Assembly (NCBI GenBank): GCA_023388675.1
Contig: JAEWFU010000195.1
Span: forward strand, 1 to 21,162
Direction: 5' to 3'
DNA from: Pseudomonadota bacterium
Lineage (GTDB): Bacteria; Pseudomonadota; Alphaproteobacteria; Rhizobiales; Rhizobiaceae
Length of the DNA: 21,162 bases
Made by a program: the position numbers and the translations under genes. How positions within the stretch are numbered: position 1 is the first letter of the stretch; every line of letters begins with the position of its first letter. Below, one piece after another: positions 6,205 through 15,621 of this stretch. The notes under the pieces were generated by a model that searched no databases, had not been told where the DNA came from, and was given only the letters and a program-made list of their open reading frames with translations.

Positions 6205-7713
6205 ATGAAGGCTCGTGTCACCGCGCATGCGCGGTACGTGATCGCGGATATCGACAACCGGCTTTACGGTTCATTCCTCGAGCATCTCGGGCGCGCCGTT
6301 TACACGGGCATATACGAGCCGGACCATCCGACCGCGGACGAGGCGGGCATGCGTCGCGACGTGATCGATCTCGTGCGTGAGCTCGGCACCCCGATCTGCC
6401 GCTATCCCGGCGGCAATTTTGTTTCGGCCTATAATTGGGAGGATGGGATCGGGCCGAAGGAGCAGCGCCCGACGCGGCTGGACCTGGCCTGGCGCACCAG
6501 CGAGTCGAACCAGGTCGGCATTCACGAATTTGCCGACTGGGCCGACAAGGCCGGCACCGAGATGATGCTGGCCATCAACCTCGGCTCGCGTGGTCTGGAT
6601 GAAGCGCGGAACTTCGTCGAATACGTCAATCATCCCGGTGGCACCTACTGGTCCGATCTGCGCAAGACCAACGGTCGCGACGCGCCATGGGGCGTGAAGC
6701 TCTGGTGTCTGGGCAACGAAATGGATGGCCCCTGGCAGATCGGTCACAAGACGGCGAGCGAATACGGCCACCTCGCCAACGAGACCGCCAAAGCTTTGAA
6801 AGGATTCGACAAGTCTCTCGAACTGGTGGTCTGCGGTTCCTCGCATTCCGAGATGCCGACCTACCCGCAATGGGAAGCGACGGTGCTCGAGGAGAGTTAC
6901 GACAATGTCGATTACATTTCGCTTCATATGTATTTTGAAAATTACGAGCACAATACGCGCGAATATCTGGCGCTTCCCGGAAAGCTGGACAGATATATCG
7001 GCACGGTCTCGGGCGTAATCGACTACGTCAAGGCGAAGTCGCGCTCGAAGCATGACGTGAAGATCAGCTTCGACGAATGGAACGTCTGGTATCACGAGCG
7101 CAAGAACGATGCGCGGCGCATGGCAGCGTGGGACTGGCCGCACGCGCCGGCGCTGCTGGAGGACATCTACGATTTCGAGGATGTCCTGCAGGTCGGTTGC
7201 ATACTGAACACCTTCATCCGCCGCTCGGATGTGGTGCGCATCGCCTGCATCGCACAGCTTGTGAACGTGATCGCGCCGATCATGACCGCGCCCGGCGGGG
7301 CTGCTTGGCGGCAGACGATATACTATCCGTTCAAATTCGCCTCGCTGCATGGGCGCGGTACAGCGCTGCGACTGGATGTCGACAGTCCCGCCTATGATGC
7401 CGACATAGCGGCTGACGTCAGCTATCTGGACATAGCTGGCGTCCATGACGGGGACGCAGGCACGTTGACCTTCTTCGCGATCAACAGAAGCGCGGACGAG
7501 GCGCTGGAGGTCGATCTTACGATCGAGCATTTCGGCGACGCCCGGTCGGTGGAGCATACGCTTATCAAGCACGACGACCTGCGTGCCAAGAATACCGAGA
7601 AAATGCCCAACAACGTCGTGCCGACCCGGACGGACGGCGCAAGGAAGTCCCAGGGCGGCCTGGCACTCACCCTGCCGCCGCTCAGCTATTCGATGATCCG
7701 GGTTCAGCTTTGA
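6205..7713 (+). CDS. abfA: Alpha-L-arabinofuranosidase, glycoside hydrolase family 51
   Basis: This retaining exo-enzyme (EC 3.2.1.55) removes terminal alpha-L-arabinofuranosyl groups from arabino- or arabinoxylo-oligosaccharides. The 502 residues match the usual single-domain GH51 length, with a (beta/alpha)8 barrel followed by a beta-domain. LYGSFLEHLGRAVYTGIYEP near the N-terminus, RYPGGNF and the catalytic motifs are diagnostic: CLGNEMDGPW gives acid/base Glu172, and ISFDEWNVW gives nucleophile Glu291, at the spacing known for this family. There is no signal peptide, so it acts in the cytoplasm on imported substrate, which fits the CUT1 importer genes downstream. The ribosome-binding site GGGAGGAG is excellent. 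The preceding dyad and regulator suggest induction by arabinosides. Confidence in family and reaction is high. Confidence 0.95.
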   Translation: MKARVTAHARYVIADIDNRLYGSFLEHLGRAVYTGIYEPDHPTADEAGMRRDVIDLVRELGTPICRYPGGNFVSAYNWEDGIGPKEQRPTRLDLAWRTSESNQVGIHEFADWADKAGTEMMLAINLGSRGLDEARNFVEYVNHPGGTYWSDLRKTNGRDAPWGVKLWCLGNEMDGPWQIGHKTASEYGHLANETAKALKGFDKSLELVVCGSSHSEMPTYPQWEATVLEESYDNVDYISLHMYFENYEHNTREYLALPGKLDRYIGTVSGVIDYVKAKSRSKHDVKISFDEWNVWYHERKNDARRMAAWDWPHAPALLEDIYDFEDVLQVGCILNTFIRRSDVVRIACIAQLVNVIAPIMTAPGGAAWRQTIYYPFKFASLHGRGTALRLDVDSPAYDADIAADVSYLDIAGVHDGDAGTLTFFAINRSADEALEVDLTIEHFGDARSVEHTLIKHDDLRAKNTEKMPNNVVPTRTDGARKSQGGLALTLPPLSYSMIRVQL

Positions 7714-7740
7714 GAACGGTGCGTCTCCGGTGCCTGTAAG

Positions 7741-7781
7741 GGAGGCGCTCCTCCATTCGAGAGAACCGGCCAATTGGCCGG
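7741..7781 (+). promoter_or_regulatory. Two hairpins between arabinofuranosidase and binding-protein genes
   Basis: The 87-base gap holds GGAGG-CGCT-CCTCC (7741-7754) and the perfect 16-base palindrome CCGGCCAATTGGCCGG (7766-7781). The palindrome ends six bases before the GGGAGGAAG ribosome-binding site of the binding-protein gene. In mRNA they would form short G+C stems protecting the 5' end of the binding-protein message or tuning its translation. The palindrome could also be a protein-binding site. Neither has a U-tract. Confidence 0.4.
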
Positions 7782-7800
7782 ATATTTGGGAGGAAGACAG

Positions 7801-9063
7801 ATGAAAAGACTTGTTGCATTGGTGGCGGCCGGCGCATTCGCGGCCTCCGCAGCATATGCCCAGGAAACCGTCGTCTGGTGGGATTTCCTTGGCGGCGGCG
7901 ACGGTGTCCGCATGAAGCAGATGATCGCCGAATTCAACGAAGCGCATCAGGGTGAAATCGCCATCGACGCCACGACGCTGGACTGGGGCGTGCCGTTCTA
8001 CACGAAGGTGCAGACCTCGGTTGCGGTGGGCGAGACGCCCGACGTCATGACCTATCATGCCAGCCGAATACCGCTTGGCATCGATCAGGGACTGCTGCAG
8101 GAGATAACGCCTGAAGACTGGGAGCAGATGGGCTTGTCCGAGGACGATTTCGCGCCTGCGATCTGGGACGCGGTGACCGGTCCGGACGGCAAGACCTACG
8201 GCGTACCTCTCGATACCCACCCCATCGTTCTTTACTACAACAAGGATATTCTGGGTGAGGCGGGACTTCTGACCGAAGACGGCAAGCCCAAGGGCCTCGA
8301 TAGCCGCGAAGGTTTCACCGAGACGCTTCAGGCCCTGAAGGATGCCGGCTCGGTCAAGTTCCCGCTGGGCTCCGTTACCGCCGACGGCAATTTCATGTTC
8401 CGCACGATCTACTCGCTGATGGGCCAGCAGGGCGGAGAGCTGATGAGCGACGGCGAGTTCCTGGCGGGCGACAATGCCAGCAAGCTCCAGAACGCGCTGT
8501 CGGTGTTGCAGGAATGGACGAACGAAGGACTGCAGTCGACCTATACCGACTATCCCGCGACCGTGGCTCTCTTCACTTCCGGAGAGGCGGCGATGATGAT
8601 CAACGGCGTCTGGGAAGTCCCGACGATGACCGACCTTCATAAACAGGACAAGCTGTTCGAGTGGGGGGCGGTGGAGCTTCCGGTGATCTTCGATCGCCCG
8701 GCAACCTACTCCGACAGCCACGTTTTCGCGATTCCGGCCGGCCGCGAGCTGAGTCCCGAGAAGCGCGAGGCGGTGCTGGAGGTGATATCCTCGATCCTCG
8801 AAGGATCGCTGTTCTGGGCGACGGCCGGTCATATCCCGGCCTATCAGACGGTGACCGAGTCGGCCGAGTACAAGGCGATGGAGCCGAACGCGACCTATTC
8901 GTCGCTCACGGAAAACATGATCTACGATCCCAAGACGCCGCTGGCAGGCGTCGCAGGACCGATCTTCGACGTCATGTCGACATACTTCGTGCCGACGCTG
9001 AATGGTGAGATGGAACCCTCCGAAGCGGTGGAGGAGATCACCTACGAGCTGAACGACATGTAA
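7801..9063 (+). CDS. CUT1-type sugar ABC transporter substrate-binding protein
   Basis: This periplasmic receptor (extracellular solute-binding family 1) delivers an oligosaccharide to the two permeases that follow. The ATG at 7801 is preceded by GGGAGGAAG and yields a classic Sec signal peptide, MKRLVALVAAGAFAASAAYA, with predicted cleavage before Gln21. The mature protein starts ETVVWWDF, a typical first beta-strand of the family. Other family features are VAVGETPDVMTYHA, YGVPLDTHPIVLYYNKDIL, FTSGEAAMMINGVWEV and the Trp/aromatic-rich ligand cleft. The 420-residue length is normal. Its position directly after the GH51 gene suggests arabinose-containing oligosaccharides as ligand, an inference from context only. 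A strong hairpin starts nine bases after the stop. Confidence 0.93.
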   Translation: MKRLVALVAAGAFAASAAYAQETVVWWDFLGGGDGVRMKQMIAEFNEAHQGEIAIDATTLDWGVPFYTKVQTSVAVGETPDVMTYHASRIPLGIDQGLLQEITPEDWEQMGLSEDDFAPAIWDAVTGPDGKTYGVPLDTHPIVLYYNKDILGEAGLLTEDGKPKGLDSREGFTETLQALKDAGSVKFPLGSVTADGNFMFRTIYSLMGQQGGELMSDGEFLAGDNASKLQNALSVLQEWTNEGLQSTYTDYPATVALFTSGEAAMMINGVWEVPTMTDLHKQDKLFEWGAVELPVIFDRPATYSDSHVFAIPAGRELSPEKREAVLEVISSILEGSLFWATAGHIPAYQTVTESAEYKAMEPNATYSSLTENMIYDPKTPLAGVAGPIFDVMSTYFVPTLNGEMEPSEAVEEITYELNDM

Positions 9064-9071
9064 ATGCGAGC

Positions 9072-9093
9072 GGCGGAGCGCTCGCGCTCCGCC
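9072..9093 (+). promoter_or_regulatory. Strong intercistronic hairpin after the binding-protein gene
   Basis: GGCGGAGCG and CGCTCCGCC form a perfect 9-bp stem with the tetraloop CTCG, beginning nine bases after the binding-protein stop. There is no U-run, so read-through is expected. Such hairpins commonly protect the upstream message from 3' decay and lower expression of the downstream permeases. Confidence 0.6.
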
Positions 9094-9114
9094 CTCATCG
9101 ACGAGGATGTGGCC

Positions 9115-9996
9115 GTGATCCGTGACAGCAAGAAGGAGGCTCTGGTTGCCTATCTCCTGATCGCGCCCTTCGTCGCGATCTACGGGCTGATTTTCATCTA
9201 CCCCACGATCGACATGTTCATCCTGTCCTTCCAGGATGCGCCCTTGATCGGTGCGGGCGAGTGGACGGGCTGGGACAACTACGAGCGGCTGGGAAGCGAT
9301 CGCCGTTTCGACACAGCCGTCTGGAACACGGCCTACTTCGTCGCGCTCACCGTCGTGCCCGGCACGATGGTCGCGCTGGCGATTGCCCTGGGCATCACAC
9401 GGCTGTCGGGGCGGTTGCAGGCGCTGGTGCTGGCCCTCTTCTTCCTGCCGTATATCCTGCCGGTCTCCGTCGTCTACCGGATATGGGACTGGACGCTGAA
9501 CTTTCAGTTCGGCATCGGCATGCATGTCTTCGACATGTTGGGAATTCAGCGGGTGCCGATCTTCAAGGTCACCGGCTGGTTCATGCCTGCCGTGGCCTTC
9601 GTCACGGTCTGGTGGACTGCCGGGTTCTCGATCCTGCTGTTCCTCGCAGGGTTGCGCGCAATTCCAAAAGAAATCTACGAGGCCGCCGAGCTCGACAATG
9701 CCGGCCGCTGGACGATGTTCCGCCGCGTGACCTGGCCGCTGCTGTGGCCGGTTACCGGACTGGTCCTGACCATCCAGCTCATTTCGCAACTGAAGATATT
9801 CGACCAGGTCTATCTGTTCAGCCAGGGCGGACGGCCGAACGACAACCTCGTCATGGTCTACTACATCTTCCAGCGTGCATTCGTGAACAACCATGGCGGG
9901 CGCGCGGCCGCCATCGCGGTCGTGCTGTTTCTTATGGTGATCATCATCTCGGTTCTGAATTATCAGCTCATGCGTTTCGCGGAGCGGAGGCCATGA
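9115..9996 (+). CDS. CUT1-type sugar ABC transporter permease 1 (MalF/UgpA-like)
   Basis: This inner-membrane permease forms the translocation channel with the next gene product. I prefer the GTG at 9115 (293 residues, starting MIRDSKKEALVAYLL). It has GAGGA seven bases upstream, whereas the in-frame ATG at 9064 directly abuts the previous stop, has no ribosome-binding site and would place the strong hairpin inside the coding start. An annotation from 9064 (310 residues) is possible. The first membrane segment, AYLLIAPFVAIYGLIFIYPT, is standard. The cytoplasmic EAA motif EIYEAAELDNAGRWTMFRRVTWP lies near residue 189 and contacts the ATPase. The ends of the gene and its neighbour overlap (ATGA), indicating coupled translation. 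Confidence 0.9.
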   Translation: MIRDSKKEALVAYLLIAPFVAIYGLIFIYPTIDMFILSFQDAPLIGAGEWTGWDNYERLGSDRRFDTAVWNTAYFVALTVVPGTMVALAIALGITRLSGRLQALVLALFFLPYILPVSVVYRIWDWTLNFQFGIGMHVFDMLGIQRVPIFKVTGWFMPAVAFVTVWWTAGFSILLFLAGLRAIPKEIYEAAELDNAGRWTMFRRVTWPLLWPVTGLVLTIQLISQLKIFDQVYLFSQGGRPNDNLVMVYYIFQRAFVNNHGGRAAAIAVVLFLMVIIISVLNYQLMRFAERRP

Positions 9997-10835
9997 CGGC
10001 CGAGACGGCAAGACGCGCCAATCTCGTCGGCGCTCTGATTACGATCTTTACGGTGGTTTGCGCGATACTCTGGTGCTTCCCGCTCTACTGGGGCGTCATC
10101 TCGTCGCTGAAACCCGAGGACGAGGTCGTCAGGCCATACATCGAGCTGTGGCCCGAGACACCGACGCTGCGGCACTATGTGTTCGCGCTGACAGAGACGC
10201 AGATCGGCACCTGGTATATCAACTCCATCGTCACGGCGGTCGGCGTAACGATCCTCACCGTCTCGTCGTCGATGCTCGCCGGCTACGCGATCTCGCAGCT
10301 CAGGTTTCCCGGGCGCCGTCCGCTTTGGTGGCTGATCCTGGCCAGTTTCATGGTTCCAACCCAGGTGCTGATCATCAACCACTTCGTGCTGATGGCGAAT
10401 ATGGGGCTGTTGAACACATGGGCCGGGATCATCCTGCCACAGCTCATCCACCCGGTGGCGATCATCGTCTACAAGCAGTTCTTCGACCAGGTGCCGAGCG
10501 ACTTTCGCGAGGCGGCGGTGATGGACAATGCGAGCGAGCTCGCGATCCTTTTCAAGGTTTACGTGCCGATGAACTGGGGCGTGACCACGGCACTCTCCAT
10601 CGTCACCTTCATCTGGGCATGGAACGCCTTCCTGTGGCCGTTCCTCGCGGTGACCAAGACAGAAATGATGACGATCACTGTCGGCATTACCCAGGTTTGG
10701 GACGCTTTCGGCGTCTACTACGCACGCCAGCTCACGGCGGCGACGCTGGCGGGGCTACCGGTGGCGCTGGTTTACCTTCTGTTCCAGCGCCGGGTCACCC
10801 AGGCCATCACTCTGAGCGCCGGGATCAAGGGATAG
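9993..10835 (+). CDS. CUT1-type sugar ABC transporter permease 2 (MalG/UgpE-like)
   Basis: This is the second permease of the arabinoside-linked CUT1 importer, with 280 residues, the usual length for MalG/UgpE relatives. The ATG overlaps the preceding stop and has GGAGCGGAGG upstream. The frame is open far upstream, but that part is a shadow of permease 1. An N-terminal membrane segment (about 11-36) is followed by FPLYWGVISSLK. Then come NSIVTAVGVTILTVSSSMLAGYA, the typical FMVPTQVLIINHFVLMANMGLLNT stretch, and the EAA loop FREAAVMDNASELAILFKVYVP with EAA at 173-175. The C-terminal QRRVTQAITLSAGIKG is the standard family ending. It lies three bases before the ATPase gene. Confidence 0.94.
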   Translation: MTAETARRANLVGALITIFTVVCAILWCFPLYWGVISSLKPEDEVVRPYIELWPETPTLRHYVFALTETQIGTWYINSIVTAVGVTILTVSSSMLAGYAISQLRFPGRRPLWWLILASFMVPTQVLIINHFVLMANMGLLNTWAGIILPQLIHPVAIIVYKQFFDQVPSDFREAAVMDNASELAILFKVYVPMNWGVTTALSIVTFIWAWNAFLWPFLAVTKTEMMTITVGITQVWDAFGVYYARQLTAATLAGLPVALVYLLFQRRVTQAITLSAGIKG

Positions 10836-10838
10836 GAC

Positions 10839-11924
<1,086 letters not shown>

Positions 11925-11950
11925 TCACGCGTCAGGCCATGCCTCGGCCC

Positions 11951-11977
11951 GCGAGGGGATCGATCCGCGCGCCTCGC
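11951..11977. terminator. Nested dyad between convergent genes (possible terminator)
   Basis: The 72-base gap between the convergent ATPase and hydrolase genes holds GCGAGG (11951-11956) and CCTCGC (11972-11977) enclosing the 10-bp palindrome GGATCGATCC (11957-11966). No T-tract follows on either strand, so it would be at best a weak or factor-assisted bidirectional terminator. Confidence 0.25.
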
Positions 11978-11996
11978 CGGCGTTATCTAGTCGGCG

Positions 11997-12836
11997 TCAG
12001 CGGCATGCCGCGAGGTCGGCGAGCCTGGCGCCCAGCTTAGTATCGGGATCGGCAAGATCCAGGACGATATTCATATGATTGCGTCCGGCTACCGGCAGAA
12101 GCTCCGAGGGCTCACTGTTGGTGGAGAGTTTGTCGTGCAGCGCACAGGCCTGTTCGTGGAAGGGCGTTGTTTCGTCCTCGCCGTAGGCAATGACGCGGAT
12201 AGGCCCCGTGCGCTCCCGCGCATCGAGCGGCGACCAGGCGGCGGCTTCGGCCGGCGTCATTTCCGCTTCGTGACGCAGGAAGCTGTCCGGTATGCCGGAG
12301 AGGTCGTAGATACCGCTGACCAGCAGCAGGCCCTTGAGATGGGGCAGAGCAGGGGACGACGTCTCCTGCGATCCCGTCGCTGCCAGATAGGATGACAGAT
12401 GAGCGCCTGCCGAATGCCCGCTGACGGTGACGCGTTCGGGATCGGCGCCGAACTTGCGGGCATTGTTTTGCAGCCAACGGACCGCCCGGCGCGCCTGGTC
12501 GACCAGGGTCGGCAGTCGGTGGCCGGGCATCAGGTCGTATTCCACCAGCGCAGCGATACCGCCGACCGCCAGCACCGGCTGGGCCACGAAGCGGTAGTCC
12601 TTCTTTTCGCCGGAGCGCCAGTAGCCGCCGTGGACGAAGACATGTAACGGCGCGTCCGCAGTCGGATTCGCGGGAAAAACGATGTCGAGCGTTTCGCGCG
12701 GACCCGTGCCGTAGGCGACATCGGTCCGTATGCTGGCGCGTGCCTCGATGTCCCGGCTGCGCGCGGCAAACTCGGCCGCAATGGCATCGAAATCCGGCAC
12801 GAAATCGCGGATGCGGTAGAGATCGGTTCCAGTCAT
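11997..12836 (-). CDS. Alpha/beta hydrolase (esterase/arylformamidase-like)
   Basis: This is a cytoplasmic serine hydrolase of the alpha/beta fold with no signal peptide. The 279-residue product has the oxyanion-hole motif HGGYW (69-73), shared with kynurenine-formamidase-type and HSL-type esterases. It also has the nucleophile elbow GHSAG (Ser142), an acidic residue in YGEDET (Glu220/Asp221) and the catalytic His254 in GRNHMN. The ribosome-binding site CCGGAGGGGC is good. It is the last gene of a four-gene leftward set after the aldehyde dehydrogenase, with a 77-base gap. In that setting it may open a lactone or remove an ester or acyl group from the substrate; true arylformamidase activity is less likely because no other tryptophan-pathway gene is present. 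Family is firm, substrate unknown. Confidence 0.85.
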   Translation of the reverse strand: MTGTDLYRIRDFVPDFDAIAAEFAARSRDIEARASIRTDVAYGTGPRETLDIVFPANPTADAPLHVFVHGGYWRSGEKKDYRFVAQPVLAVGGIAALVEYDLMPGHRLPTLVDQARRAVRWLQNNARKFGADPERVTVSGHSAGAHLSSYLAATGSQETSSPALPHLKGLLLVSGIYDLSGIPDSFLRHEAEMTPAEAAAWSPLDARERTGPIRVIAYGEDETTPFHEQACALHDKLSTNSEPSELLPVAGRNHMNIVLDLADPDTKLGARLADLAACR

Positions 12837-12913
12837 ATGCCCCTCCGGAAATCGAGTGTCCTGGCTGCAATCGGCGGCACGGACGAATGTCGGTCAGCCG
12901 GCTGTGCCCGCGC

Positions 12914-14377
12914 CTATAACTCTATGGCGTAATACTTGGCCTCCATGAACTCCAGAATGCCGGTTACACCACCTTCTCGGCCCAGTCCGCTTTGCTTGAC
13001 GCCGCCGAACGGTGCTGCAGGATCCGACATCAGGCCGCGATTGATACCGAGCATGCCTGTCTCGATGCCTCTGCCGACACGCATGGCGCGCTTCATATCC
13101 CGTGTATAGACATAGGCGGCAAGGCCGTACTCGGTGTCGTTGGCAAGGCGGATGGCTTCCTCTTCGCTCTCAAACCTGTAAACGGGCGCAACGGGGCCGA
13201 AGATTTCCTCGTGGGCGATGGATGCTTCGACCGGTACGTCCACCAAGACGGTGGGCGGATAGAAATAGCCGCTGCCGGGCAACGGTGCACCACCTGTCGT
13301 TGCGCGCGCGCCGCGCCGGACCGCCTCCGTGACGAGCTGATCGATCTTCTGAACGGCCTTGGTCGTGATCATCGGGCCGCATTGCGTGTCGGCGTCATAG
13401 CCTTTTCCGATCTTGAGTCCCGCCATACGTCCGCTCAGACCCTCGACGAAGGCATCATGAATGCCGGCCTGCACATAAAAGCGATTGGCCGCGGTGCATG
13501 CTTCGCCGGCATTGCGCATCTTTGCAACCATGGCGCCATCGAGGGCGGCTTCGAGATCGGCATCGTCGAAAACGACGAAGGGCGCGTTTCCCCCGAGCTC
13601 CATCGAGCAACTGACGACCGATTTCGCCGCTTCCGCCAGCAGAATGCAGCCGACGCCGGTGGAGCCGGTGAAGGAGAGCTTACGCACGCGCGGGTCTGCG
13701 AGCATGGCATTCGTCACCGGACCGGGGTTGGTCGTGGTCACCACGTTCACGACACCGGCGGGCACCCCGGCCTCCTCGCCCAGCCGCGCCATTGCGTAGG
13801 CTGTCAGCGGCGTTTCCGATGCCGGCTTGAGAATGACGGTGCAGCCTGCGGCCAGTGCCGGGCCGATCTTGCGCGTTGCCATCGCGGCCGGGAAGTTCCA
13901 GGGGGTGATGAGTACCGAGACGCCGATGGGCTCATGGTCGACGAGGATGTTGTGCGAGCCCGAGGGCGTGTGCCGGTATTCGCCGGGAATACGCGTCGCT
14001 TCCTCGGCATACCAGCGGAAGAACTCGGCGGCATAGGCGATCTCGCCGCGTGCGTCGGACAGTGCCTTGCCGTTCTCGAGCGAGATAAGCGTTGCCAGCT
14101 CCTCGGCGTGGTCGGTCATCAACTGGAACCAGCGGCGCAGGATCTCGGAGCGTTGGCGTGGCGGTGTCTGACGCCACTGGGACGCGGCCGCTTCGGCTGC
14201 ATCGACGGCGCGGATCGCGTCCTTCACGGATGCGTCGGCCACCTCGGCAAGAACCTCGCCGGTCGAGGGGTCGAGCACGGGAATGCCCGCGCCTTTCTCC
14301 CATTGCCCGCCGATATAGAGGCCGTGTGCGTGGAGGGTGGGATCGGCGTAGCCGGCGATCTTTGTGTGCAGGGTCAT
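12914..14377 (-). CDS. NAD(P)-dependent aldehyde dehydrogenase, succinate-semialdehyde dehydrogenase-like
   Basis: This enzyme oxidises an aldehyde to the acid. The closest named family by motif is succinate semialdehyde dehydrogenase (GabD type), and the 487 residues fit. Key positions are the active-site Asn161 in ITPWNFP, coenzyme-binding Lys184 in LKPASETP, FTGSTGVG (236-243), general base Glu260 in MELGGNAP and nucleophile Cys294 in NAGEACTAANR. The usual GabD text is NAGQTC, so this is a slightly divergent member. The C-terminal PFGGVKQSGLGREGG is standard for the SSADH group. The ribosome-binding site is AAGGAA. It lies 20 bases after the iron-type alcohol dehydrogenase gene, suggesting sequential alcohol, aldehyde and acid steps. 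Exact substrate is unproven. Confidence 0.88.
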   Translation of the reverse strand: MTLHTKIAGYADPTLHAHGLYIGGQWEKGAGIPVLDPSTGEVLAEVADASVKDAIRAVDAAEAAASQWRQTPPRQRSEILRRWFQLMTDHAEELATLISLENGKALSDARGEIAYAAEFFRWYAEEATRIPGEYRHTPSGSHNILVDHEPIGVSVLITPWNFPAAMATRKIGPALAAGCTVILKPASETPLTAYAMARLGEEAGVPAGVVNVVTTTNPGPVTNAMLADPRVRKLSFTGSTGVGCILLAEAAKSVVSCSMELGGNAPFVVFDDADLEAALDGAMVAKMRNAGEACTAANRFYVQAGIHDAFVEGLSGRMAGLKIGKGYDADTQCGPMITTKAVQKIDQLVTEAVRRGARATTGGAPLPGSGYFYPPTVLVDVPVEASIAHEEIFGPVAPVYRFESEEEAIRLANDTEYGLAAYVYTRDMKRAMRVGRGIETGMLGINRGLMSDPAAPFGGVKQSGLGREGGVTGILEFMEAKYYAIEL

Positions 14378-14397
14378 GGACGGGTTTCCTTCAGGTA

Positions 14398-15597
14398 TCA
14401 GGCGAGCAGCGAGGCATCGCCGCTGTAGGCGGCGGCTATCAGCTTGCGCATGTCGGGCAGGGGCAGGGGACGAGGGTTGTTCTGAACCAGCCGGGCAATT
14501 CCGCAGCTCTGTTCGGCGACCCAGTCGAGACGGTCTTCCTCAAGGCCCAGTTCGCGCAGCGTGGGCGCGATGCCCAACCTTGAAAACAGCGCGGCAACGG
14601 CCGGGATCACCTCATCTGCACCGTCCAGGCCCGTTGCACCGGCGATCTCCGCCAGTTCTCCCGAGATCTGCGGCGCGTTCCAGCGCATCACATAAGGCAT
14701 AAGGCAGGCAACGCCCGCGCCGTGCGCGGTATGGGTGAGCGCGCCGACGGGGTATTGTATCGCATGCGCGGCGGCCGTGCCCGCGACGCCGAAGGCAAGT
14801 CCTGCGAACGTTGCCCCCATCATCACCTTTTCGCGTGCCCGGGTGTTCGAACCGTCTTTGTAGGCGGCCTCGAGCCCCTGCCATAACAGCGAGATGGCGC
14901 GCAGCGCGAAGTGATCGGAGAAGGCGTTCTTGCCGATGAAAACGCGCTCCTGCGCGATGCCGGCGACCGGGTCGCGCCGGATGGCCGTGAAGGCCTCAAT
15001 GGCGTGGGTCAAAGCGTCCGCGCCGGCGACGGCGGTCAAGCCGGGAGGGCAGGTGAGAGTCAAATCGGGATCGCAGATCGACGCGGTGGGTATGATGTGC
15101 GGGCTGGAGATGCCGACCTTGAGGCTGCGCTCCGCGTCGGACAGGACGGCCACCGGCGTGACCTCCGATCCCGTTCCGGCCGTGGTCGGCAATGCGATGA
15201 TCGGCATGACCGGACCCGGGACGTTGTATTCGCCGTAATAGTCCTGCGGCCTGCCGCCATGGGTGAGGAGCACCGCGAGGCATTTTGCCATGTCGAGGCA
15301 CGAGCCGCCGCCGATGCCGACGACCACGTCAGGGGCGAAATCGCGTGCCGCCGCAGCACTTGCCGCAGCGGAATCAACGGGAACATCAGGCAGGGTCGAA
15401 TCGTCGACCCGCACCGCGAGGCCGGCCTTCTCCAGTTGCTCGATCGTTGCCGCAAACTCCGCATCCGCCGCCAGCCTTGCATCTGTTACGACCAGAGCGC
15501 GGCTTCCGAGCTTGTTGGCTATACGGCCCAGGGAATGTCGCTGGCCCGACCCGAAGACCAGTTCCCGCGGGGCTCTGATAGTCCCAAAAAAATTCAT
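14398..15597 (-). CDS. Iron-containing alcohol dehydrogenase (group III)
   Basis: This metal-dependent NAD(P) alcohol dehydrogenase has an N-terminal Rossmann-like domain and a C-terminal helical metal-binding domain. The 399-residue product carries GIGGGSCLD (94-102) for coenzyme binding and ALPTTAGTGSEVTPVAV, which is diagnostic of the family. The metal ligands Asp194, His198 (ADALTHAIEA), His278 and His292 keep the spacing known from FucO-type enzymes. The ribosome-binding site AGAGGAGGAAA is strong. It sits 24 bases after the Ldh2-type gene and 20 before the aldehyde dehydrogenase. Relatives oxidise 4-hydroxybutyrate, 1,2-propanediol, ethanol, butanol or maleylacetate-like compounds. The aldehyde dehydrogenase neighbour makes a hydroxy-acid or diol substrate attractive, but this is inference. 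Confidence 0.9.
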   Translation of the reverse strand: MNFFGTIRAPRELVFGSGQRHSLGRIANKLGSRALVVTDARLAADAEFAATIEQLEKAGLAVRVDDSTLPDVPVDSAAASAAAARDFAPDVVVGIGGGSCLDMAKCLAVLLTHGGRPQDYYGEYNVPGPVMPIIALPTTAGTGSEVTPVAVLSDAERSLKVGISSPHIIPTASICDPDLTLTCPPGLTAVAGADALTHAIEAFTAIRRDPVAGIAQERVFIGKNAFSDHFALRAISLLWQGLEAAYKDGSNTRAREKVMMGATFAGLAFGVAGTAAAHAIQYPVGALTHTAHGAGVACLMPYVMRWNAPQISGELAEIAGATGLDGADEVIPAVAALFSRLGIAPTLRELGLEEDRLDWVAEQSCGIARLVQNNPRPLPLPDMRKLIAAAYSGDASLLA

Positions 15598-15621
15598 TCT
15601 GCCGTTTCCTCCTCTAGAGAC

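Noticed and set aside
4968..6257. A minus-strand frame of 429 codons opposite the COG4189-type regulator.
   Set aside because: The plus strand encodes the recognisable winged helix and WTSPGDFG/FGNYDQDI domain; the antisense product has no recognisable features.
7774..7800. Earlier TTG start for the CUT1 binding protein.
   Set aside because: It lies inside the palindrome and would spoil the signal peptide; ATG 7801 has an excellent ribosome-binding site.
6271..10011. A minus-strand frame open for 1246 codons opposite the arabinofuranosidase, binding-protein and permease-1 genes.
   Set aside because: It is a shadow created by strong third-position G+C bias. Its product is rich in Arg, His, Gln and Gly without domain motifs, while the plus-strand genes carry catalytic and family motifs throughout.
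11951..11977. Strong intrinsic terminator between the convergent genes.
   Set aside because: A nested dyad exists, but there is no T-tract on either strand, so only a low-confidence entry was kept.
12992..14428. A plus-strand frame of 478 codons opposite the aldehyde dehydrogenase gene.
   Set aside because: The minus strand encodes a complete aldehyde dehydrogenase with all active-site residues; the plus product is low-information shadow sequence.
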